Assembly (NCBI GenBank): GCA_046330415.1
Contig: JAXLSW010000008.1
Span: forward strand, 124,001-188,000
From: RHKX01 sp046330415
GTDB taxonomy: Bacteria; Actinomycetota; Thermoleophilia; Solirubrobacterales; 70-9
DNA length: 64,000 bases
Direction: 5' to 3'
The notes beneath the pieces were generated by a model, which saw only the letters and a program-made list of their open reading frames with translations, had not been told where the DNA came from and made no database searches. Below, piece by piece: positions 58,606 through 64,000 of this stretch. The position numbers were made by a program, and so were the translations under genes. Every line of letters begins with the position of its first letter. Within the stretch, counting starts at the first letter, position 1.

Positions 58606-59553
58606 TCAGCGCAGGCCGTGCTCGAGCGCGTCCTTGACCGAGGCGTCGAGGGAGTTCAGCCGCGCCAGGGCAAGGGCCTCCGCCGAGGCGAAGCCGGAGG
58701 CGTTGCCGCGGGCCCGTCCCGCCGCCTCCGGTCCGTGGTGGCTGAGAACGCAGTGCAGGAGCGCGAGCCGCCGCTCGGCCGGGAGCGCCGCGGCCTGCGG
58801 GCTCGCGTTGATGATCTCGGCGCCGAGCTGCAGGTGGCCGAGGAGCGCCCCCTCCTCGCTGATCCCGAACTCGGCCCCGTAGGTGAACTCGCGCGTCTTG
58901 CCGATGTCGTGCAGGAGCGCCGCGGCCATCAGCAGGTCGGAGTCGAGCTTCGGATGGAGCTGGCAGAGGTCACCGACCATCGTCCCGACCGAGACCGTGT
59001 GCTCGAGCAGACCGCCGAGGTAGGCGTGATGACCGCCGCGGGTGCAGGGAGCGCGCCGCAGCTCGGCGGCCACCGGCTCGGACGCGCAGACCGCCTCGAC
59101 GAGAGCGCGCAGGGCCGGGTCGTAGACCTCTCCGGTCAGGTGCTCGAAGAATCCCTCGAGCTCCTCCACCGAGCGGTAGGCCGACGGCAGGAACTCGGCC
59201 GGGTCGAACTGCCCGGGCTCGATCTTCCGCAGCGCGGTGATCTCAGCTGAGAGCTGGCCGCGAAACCGCTCGACCTTTCCGCGGGCCTCGATCGCGTCAC
59301 CGCGCTCGAAGCGGGCGCCGAGCTGGTCGGCCTCGCGGAAGATCCGCGCTGGGATCGACCCGGTCCGGTCGCGCAGCTCAAGCGAGAGGTACGGGGTCCC
59401 CGCCTTCGACTGCTGACGGTCCTTGCGGGCCACGGCGAAGCGTCCCACGAGGGGACGCCCGGGCTGCAGTGACGCGACCCCTCCGGATGAGGACTCGGAC
59501 GGGGTCTCAGACGCGCTCGGTGCCGCTGCCGCTTCCACCCCTCGATGATCCAA
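58606..59553 (-). CDS. OB-fold/HD-domain exonuclease-like protein (YhaM type)
   Basis: 315 residues from the TTG at 59553 (GTG at 59538 is an alternative). An OB-fold (LSLELRDRTGSIPARIFREADQLGARFERGDAIEARGKVERF) is followed by an HD domain with H and D ligands in RGGHHAYLGGLLEHTVSV and ALLHDIGKTREF, then a further SHHG His. This order is that of YhaM, a 3'-5' exoribonuclease of Gram-positive bacteria. The N-terminal 25 residues are Ala/Ser/Glu-rich linker. Confidence 0.85.
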   Translation of the reverse strand: MDHRGVEAAAAPSASETPSESSSGGVASLQPGRPLVGRFAVARKDRQQSKAGTPYLSLELRDRTGSIPARIFREADQLGARFERGDAIEARGKVERFRGQLSAEITALRKIEPGQFDPAEFLPSAYRSVEELEGFFEHLTGEVYDPALRALVEAVCASEPVAAELRRAPCTRGGHHAYLGGLLEHTVSVGTMVGDLCQLHPKLDSDLLMAAALLHDIGKTREFTYGAEFGISEEGALLGHLQLGAEIINASPQAAALPAERRLALLHCVLSHHGPEAAGRARGNASGFASAEALALARLNSLDASVKDALEHGLR

Positions 59554-59581
59554 TTCGTCCCGGACGACCCGCCGTCTCGAC

Positions 59582-59587
59582 TACATT
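59582..59587 (+). promoter_or_regulatory. -10-like element TACATT for the PAC2 gene
   Basis: TACATT is 7 nt before the ATG at 59595. GGAG overlaps the gap, so a ribosome site is possible too. Confidence 0.4.
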
Positions 59588-59594
59588 GGAGCGG

Positions 59595-60461
59595 ATGGAC
59601 CCGATCGTCTGGGAAAGAGAGCCGCCCGAGCTGAGATCGCCCGTGCTGGTCGCTTCCTTCTCCGGCTGGAACGACGCCGCCAACGCTGCCAGCACCGCGC
59701 TGGGTGCGATCGCCGCGTCGCTGGAGACCGAGCTCGTCGCCCGGATCGATCCCGAGGAGTTCTTCGATTTCCAGGCCAACCGGCCGACGATCGAGATCGT
59801 CGACGGGACGATGCGCGGGGTCGAATGGCCCGACAACCTGCTCGTCGCCGCACGCGCCGAGGGCGCCGAGCGCGACCTGCTGCTGATCAGCGGCACCGAG
59901 CCGAGCACCCGCTGGCGCACCTTCTGCAATGCGGTCATCGACGTCGCCGAGGCGTGCGGCGTCGAGGACGTCGTCACCTTCGGCTCGCTGATCGCCGACG
60001 TCGCCCACACCCGGCCCGTCCCCATCACCGGCCTCGCCAGCGACGAGGAGATGATCGCCCAGCTCGGCTTCGAGGACGTCTCCTACGAGGGGCCCACCGG
60101 CGTGCTTGGGATCTTCCACGGCATCTGCCGCGAGCGCGGGCTCACCGCCGCGAGCCTGTGGGCCGCCGTGCCCCACTACGCCGCCGCCGTCCCCAACCCG
60201 AAGGCCGGTCTGGCGCTGCTGCGCCGCCTCGAGGGGATGATCGGGATCGCCGTCGAGGCCTCCGAGCTCGAGGAGGCAGCCGGCAGCTTCGAGAAGCAGG
60301 TCAGCCAGGCCGTCGCCGCGAACCCCGAGATCCGCGAGATGGTCGAGCGGCTCGAGGAGCAGCAGGACGAGGTCGCCGGCTTCTCCCAGGAGGACGTCCC
60401 CAGCGGCGACGCGATCGCCCAGGACTTCCAGCGGTTCCTGCGCCAGCAGCGCTCGGACTGA
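59595..60461 (+). CDS. PAC2 family protein (proteasome assembly chaperone-like)
   Basis: 288 residues. VLVASFSGWNDAANAASTALGAIAASL at the start is diagnostic for PAC2; the family also shows TFGSLIADVAHTRPVPITGLAS and GPTGVLGIFHGICRERGLTAASLWAAVPHY. Actinobacterial homologues are common in proteasome-bearing genomes, though chaperone function is not shown in bacteria. No signal peptide. Confidence 0.88.
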   Translation: MDPIVWEREPPELRSPVLVASFSGWNDAANAASTALGAIAASLETELVARIDPEEFFDFQANRPTIEIVDGTMRGVEWPDNLLVAARAEGAERDLLLISGTEPSTRWRTFCNAVIDVAEACGVEDVVTFGSLIADVAHTRPVPITGLASDEEMIAQLGFEDVSYEGPTGVLGIFHGICRERGLTAASLWAAVPHYAAAVPNPKAGLALLRRLEGMIGIAVEASELEEAAGSFEKQVSQAVAANPEIREMVERLEEQQDEVAGFSQEDVPSGDAIAQDFQRFLRQQRSD

Positions 60462-60473
60462 CTGACGCGGGTG

Positions 60474-60487
60474 CGTCGCGGGGGACG
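60474..60487. terminator. Hairpin between convergent PAC2 and nuclease genes
   Basis: GACGC (60474-60478), GGGT, GCGTC (60483-60487). Short stem, no T tract. Confidence 0.3.
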
Positions 60488-60499
60488 CGCTCGCGCCGC

Positions 60500-63400
60500 C
60501 TAGGCCTCGGCGGCGGGGCAGATCAGCCTGAAGTCGCACCAGGAGCAGCTCTCGAAGCTCGGGCGCGGCTCGAAGTCCTGGCCGGTGATCCCCTCGGAGA
60601 CCTCCGCGACCGTGCGCTCGACCCGCTCCAGCGCGCCCGGTTCGCCGGCGACGCGGACCTTCTCGTCGTCGAGGACGTACCAGTAGGAGCCGTCGGCGGC
60701 CTCGATGTCCCAAGACTCGCGGACGGCGATCCGGTACAGCGCGATCTGCAGGTCGCCGGCGAGCTCGGCCTCGCTCTTCGGCGCGCCGGTCTTGTAGTCG
60801 ATCAGCTCGTAGTTGCCGTCGGGGTGGCGGTCGACGCGGTCGATCCGGCCGCTGACGGTGTTGTCGCCGATCTTGAAGGAGAACCTCCGCTCGAGCCAGA
60901 CCGGCCGCGATCCCCCGGCGACATCGCGCTCGTGGTAGCGGGCGAGCGCGGCGACGGCCCGGTCGCGGTACTGCAGCTCGTCATCGGAGAACCCGAACCC
61001 GGTTCGGCGCCAGCCCGACTCGAACAGCGAGAGCAGCCTGTCGAGCCCACCCTCCCCCGGCGTCGCCGAGCCGCGCAGCTCCTCGGCGTGGTAGCGCTCG
61101 AGGACGTTGTGGACGAGGATCCCGAAGCGCTGGTTGATCGTCGGCTCCTGCGGGATCGCGAAGACCCGCGCGAACTTGTACTTGAGCGGGCAGGTCAGGT
61201 AGAGGTCGACGTCGGAGGCCGACAGGGCCAGACCCCCTCCCCGTGATGGCAGGAAGGCCTCGAGCCCAGGCTCCGCCCGCTCAGCGTGCTGCTCTGAGCG
61301 CCGCGTGCGCTCGCGCCCCTCGTCGAGCACGTACTCGTCGAGGGAGGAGCGTTCCAGCTCGGCCAGCTGCTCGGGAGTGGCGAGCCTGCCGAGCAGCTCG
61401 TTGACCCCCGCGATCGCCTCCCGCGCCGACTCGTCCCCGGGGCGCTGGATCAGGGCCGCCAGCTTGACGAGCTCGAGGAACCGGGCGACGGAGCGGTTGA
61501 CGTCGTCGGCGGTGTCGAGGCGCATCTCGCTGAGCGCCGCCCCGGCGCGCCACGACGATTCGAGCACCTCGTCACGCAGCATCCGGTAGGTGGCATGCAG
61601 GCCCTCGGCGGGACCGAACAGCTCCTCCTCCTGCCGCACCTCCTCCGCCTCGAGCGCCGAGCGCGCCCGCTCATAGAGGCTCGACGGGGAGACGGTGACG
61701 CCGCGCTCCTCCTCCGGGTAGGCCAGGACGAGCGAGGCGCGAGCGCGGCTGACGGCCACGTAGCCACGGCGTGCCGCGAGCGCCTCGGCGACATCCCCAG
61801 CGGCGGGCACCTCCTCGCCCGCGAGAAGCTCGTCCGGAATCCACTCGGCGCGTTCGGCCCCCCAGCGCATCGACCCGCGGTCGAGGCCGAGGACGTAGAC
61901 CCGGTCGAACTCCATCCCCTTGACCTGCTCCGGCTCGGCGAGCAGGACCGCGTCGCGCGGCGGCGGCTCGGCCGGGCGGCTGAACCGCTGCCCGGCCTCG
62001 GCGACCGCGGCGAGGTAGCGGACGAAGTCGCGGGTCGAGCCGTCGGGGCGCCGCAGCGTCCAGCTCGCGGCCAGCTCGGCGAGCCGCGAGAGGTTGACAA
62101 GCCGCTCCGCGGTCTCCGGGCTCGCAGCGAAGAGGCCGAGCCGGCGGAAGCCGATTCGCTCGATCAACCGGCGCACGAAGACATCTGCGCGGAGCCCGTC
62201 GAAGGCTCCGGCCGCCGAGCGGTAGAGCTTCAGGAAGGCGCGGATCCTGTCGCGCGAGGGCGGCGGGAGCTGCGGGCTCTCGAGCGCGGCCTCGAGAGCC
62301 GAGATCATGTCCAGCTTGCGGTGGCGCGCGATCGTCGTGCAGCGGGCGAGGTCGACCGAGCGCAGCTCGACCGGAGGGCGGGTGAGCGCACGGACGACCG
62401 CGGCCGAGTCGTTGGGATCGGCGATGGCGCGGAGCCAGGCGATCGTGTCGCGGACCTCGGGGCGGCCGAAGAAGGCGGCCGAGCCCGCGCTGCGGAACGG
62501 CACGTTGCGCTCCTCGAGCGCCGCCGCGATCAGCCGGCTTCCGCGTCCCGGGTCGCCGGCGACGATGCAGAGCTCCGCGGGCCGCGCCTCGCCGGATGCG
62601 AGGAGGTGCTCGATCTCGCGGGCGACTGCCTGCGCCTGCGCCCGCTCGTTCGCGCAACGCCAGAAGCGCACCTCGGGGCCCGACGGTTCCCCTCTCTCGC
62701 CGAGGACCTCCGGCACCTCATCGGCGACGGCCTGCTCCCGCCCTCCAGCTGCGGTTGCGGAGGGTGCCGGCAGGGCACGCCGGTGAGCGTCCGGGACGAG
62801 CGCCGTCGCGACGCCGGCGACCGTGGCGAGCGGCCCGCGCAGGCGGCCCCCCTCGGGGAGCTCGACGACGCTGACGTCTCCGAACGCCCGGCGGAAGGCG
62901 AGCGCCGCTGCCTCGCCGTCGGCGCGATGCGCCTTCAACGCCTGGTCGGGGTCGCAGGTCGCGAGCACGCGCCCGTGCGGGGCCAGCAGCGGCAGCAGCG
63001 CCACCCGCGGCCTGCCGGCGTCCTCGAGCTCGTCGACGAGTAGATGGCCGACGCGCTCCCCGACGACAGCGGGAAGGTCGGAGTGGCGGGTCAGGAGCCG
63101 CCCCAGCTCGAGGATCAACTCACCCTCGTCAAGGACCCCCTGGCGAAGCATGATCTGGTCGTGGCGATCGAACAGGTCGGCGAACTCGATCTCTCGCAGC
63201 GCCGTCTCGCGATCAGATCGCCCAGCTGCCCCGCGCTCGGCGGCGCGGGCGCGATCGCGCAGCGCCTCCGGGCCGATGCCCTCGGCCTTCAGCGCGTCGA
63301 TCCGCTCCAGCAGGCGCGCCAGCAGCCCCGCGGGATTGCCGCGGATCTCGTGGCGGCGCAGCGGCAATGCATCGAGATGGTCGAGCAGCAGGGCGAGCCG

Positions 63401-63733
63401 ATCGGCTGGGCTGCCGGTCTGGAAGAAGGGGTCGAGCCCGGCCTCGAGCGCGTAGTCGCGGAGCAGCCGTTCGGCGAGGCGAGGCCAGGTCTCGATCTCG
63501 ACCTCCTCGTGGGAGACCGCACTGAGCTCCGTGATGCGGTCGCGCAGGTGGGCGCGGTTCGCGGCGCTCTGGGTGAGCACCGTGATGCGGCCCGTCCCCG
63601 CACCCGCGGACGCCAGCGCGGCGACGCGGTCGGCGATCAGCTCGGTCCGGCCCGTTCCGGCGGCGCCGAGCACCAGCACGGGGCCGTCGCCGAGCTCGAC
63701 GTCGAGCGCCTCCCTATCCGGCACAACAGCCAT
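60500..63733 (-). CDS. UvrD-like helicase / RecB-type Fe-S nuclease (AddB/AdnA-like), degenerate Walker A
   Basis: 1077 residues. The helicase part starts LVLGAAGTGRTELI: the Walker A is GAAGTGRT (23-30) with Arg where Lys is expected. Motif II is LLVDELEDAG (usual DEFQD), and the motif III-like CDPDQALK is weak; motif VI-like YVAVSRARA is present. From about 840 on is a RecB/AddB nuclease: Cys848 in YLTCPLKYKF, GRIDRVDR (Asp965), ELIDYKTG (Asp979, Lys981), and CSWCDFRLIC at 1063-1072 supplying three more Cys for an Fe-S cluster. It resembles AddB or AdnA, whose motor is partnered. No partner gene lies in this window. TACGGT 7 nt before the ATG suggests a leaderless mRNA. Confidence 0.85.
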   Translation of the reverse strand: MAVVPDREALDVELGDGPVLVLGAAGTGRTELIADRVAALASAGAGTGRITVLTQSAANRAHLRDRITELSAVSHEEVEIETWPRLAERLLRDYALEAGLDPFFQTGSPADRLALLLDHLDALPLRRHEIRGNPAGLLARLLERIDALKAEGIGPEALRDRARAAERGAAGRSDRETALREIEFADLFDRHDQIMLRQGVLDEGELILELGRLLTRHSDLPAVVGERVGHLLVDELEDAGRPRVALLPLLAPHGRVLATCDPDQALKAHRADGEAAALAFRRAFGDVSVVELPEGGRLRGPLATVAGVATALVPDAHRRALPAPSATAAGGREQAVADEVPEVLGERGEPSGPEVRFWRCANERAQAQAVAREIEHLLASGEARPAELCIVAGDPGRGSRLIAAALEERNVPFRSAGSAAFFGRPEVRDTIAWLRAIADPNDSAAVVRALTRPPVELRSVDLARCTTIARHRKLDMISALEAALESPQLPPPSRDRIRAFLKLYRSAAGAFDGLRADVFVRRLIERIGFRRLGLFAASPETAERLVNLSRLAELAASWTLRRPDGSTRDFVRYLAAVAEAGQRFSRPAEPPPRDAVLLAEPEQVKGMEFDRVYVLGLDRGSMRWGAERAEWIPDELLAGEEVPAAGDVAEALAARRGYVAVSRARASLVLAYPEEERGVTVSPSSLYERARSALEAEEVRQEEELFGPAEGLHATYRMLRDEVLESSWRAGAALSEMRLDTADDVNRSVARFLELVKLAALIQRPGDESAREAIAGVNELLGRLATPEQLAELERSSLDEYVLDEGRERTRRSEQHAERAEPGLEAFLPSRGGGLALSASDVDLYLTCPLKYKFARVFAIPQEPTINQRFGILVHNVLERYHAEELRGSATPGEGGLDRLLSLFESGWRRTGFGFSDDELQYRDRAVAALARYHERDVAGGSRPVWLERRFSFKIGDNTVSGRIDRVDRHPDGNYELIDYKTGAPKSEAELAGDLQIALYRIAVRESWDIEAADGSYWYVLDDEKVRVAGEPGALERVERTVAEVSEGITGQDFEPRPSFESCSWCDFRLICPAAEA

Positions 63734-63740
63734 CGGCACA

Positions 63741-63746
63741 ACCGTA
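63741..63746 (-). promoter_or_regulatory. -10-like element TACGGT for the nuclease gene
   Basis: TACGGT on the minus strand, 7 nt before the ATG at 63733. Confidence 0.5.
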
Positions 63747-63760
63747 GCGAGGGTCGCGCG

Positions 63761-63766
63761 TACCAT
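63761..63766 (+). promoter_or_regulatory. -10-like element TACCAT for the inositol-monophosphatase gene
   Basis: TACCAT is 7 nt before the GTG at 63774. Only 14 bp separate it from the divergent TACGGT, so the two -35 regions must overlap. Confidence 0.5.
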
Positions 63767-63773
63767 TGGCCGC

Positions 63774-64000
63774 GTGAAGACACCGATCGACTGGCTCGAC
63801 GTGTGCCGCCGGGCCAGCGCCCGGCAGACCGATCTGTTCGCCTCCAGCCGGACGATCTCCGAACGGACCGTCTACGAGGGTCGCGGCGAGGGCGGTGACA
63901 TGACCCTCGAGCTCGACCGGCAGTGCGAGGACATCGTCTTCGACGAGCTCGAGCGCATCGCGGCCGCGGGTCACGCGCTGCTCGCGATCAGCGAAGAGCG
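63774..64000 (+). CDS. Inositol-monophosphatase / fructose-bisphosphatase family protein (partial)
   Basis: The first 75 residues, cut by the window edge. VKTPIDWLDVCRRASARQTDLF is followed by GRGEGGDMTLELDRQCEDIVFDELE (the GDxTxxxD metal-site start) and HALLAISEE, which fits the IMPase fold's ISEE motif. It would dephosphorylate inositol-1-phosphate or a related sugar phosphate. The GTG start with TACCAT 7 nt upstream is leaderless type. Confidence 0.8.
   Translation, partial: MKTPIDWLDVCRRASARQTDLFASSRTISERTVYEGRGEGGDMTLELDRQCEDIVFDELERIAAAGHALLAISEE

Noticed and set aside
1..64000. tRNA, rRNA, CRISPR, insertion sequence, prophage or defence genes
   Set aside because: I looked for T-loop motifs, regular direct repeats, transposase and integrase motifs and found none convincing.

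Overview
The window is 64 kb of very GC-rich bacterial DNA with almost no non-coding space. It encodes a high-GC actinobacterium, most likely class Thermoleophilia (order Solirubrobacterales). That placement is inferred from secreted proteins that end in lysine-rich beta-sandwich tails with a Cys-Lys-Ser-Pro style, a fused cobA-hemD in a ccm-hem operon, a polyprenol-phosphate mannosyl transferase homologue and a lone AddB/RecB-like nuclease. No rRNA, tRNA, CRISPR array, insertion sequence or phage gene was found, so this looks like ordinary chromosome. Many genes start leaderless: a TAnnnT hexamer lies 6-8 nt before an ATG or GTG with no Shine-Dalgarno. Others, mostly inside operons, have clear purine-rich ribosome sites.

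Layout. 1-12.5 kb holds secreted and envelope functions: an Ntn-type penicillin/aculeacin acylase homologue, a glycosidase-like secreted protein, a PRC-barrel protein, GalT, a slipin/NfeD pair, a trypsin-like protease, a frameshifted thioredoxin-like lipoprotein and a beta-helix protein. 12.7-18.1 kb holds an unusual SF2 helicase with an acidic insertion, biotin ligase BirA and a small ABC exporter operon with a 41-residue membrane protein. 18.1-25.6 kb, all on the minus strand, is a cytochrome c maturation and tetrapyrrole operon: ccmA-ccmB-ccmC-ccmD-hemA-hemC-cobA/hemD, then a SAM hydrolase. Its genes are chained by 1-4 nt start/stop overlaps, and hemC appears to start at CTG.

25.6-42 kb holds a NUDIX hydrolase, two aldehyde dehydrogenases, RarA, a DUF1385 protein, a one-TM FtsH homologue, methylmalonyl-CoA epimerase, a BtrH-like protein, a lipid kinase, a frameshifted PAP2 gene, YchF, a transglycosylase/M15-like fusion, and YbjQ and YdeI family proteins. 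42.0-42.4 kb is a gene-free palindrome island carrying two copies of a 73-bp element; a third copy lies at 49.8 kb and a diverged one at 26.1 kb. 42.4-50.8 kb holds MsrA, secreted proteins, fumarase, IleS and thioredoxin. 50.9-64 kb holds a GT2 glycosyltransferase, PolX, SoxR with a textbook SoxR operator facing a DUF5519 gene, an MBL-fold hydrolase, OtsB, a two-gene TauE/SafE pair, ArfB, an OB-HD exonuclease homologue, a PAC2 protein, a lone UvrD-like/RecB-nuclease protein with a degenerate Walker A, and the start of an inositol-monophosphatase gene.

No defence island or biosynthetic cluster is evident. The most novel items are the conserved-loop palindromic repeat family, the CTG start of hemC, the acidic-insert helicase with its structured leader, and the SoxR-DUF5519 unit. 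Two genes (thioredoxin-like lipoprotein and PAP2) carry frameshifts that may be real decay or sequence errors.
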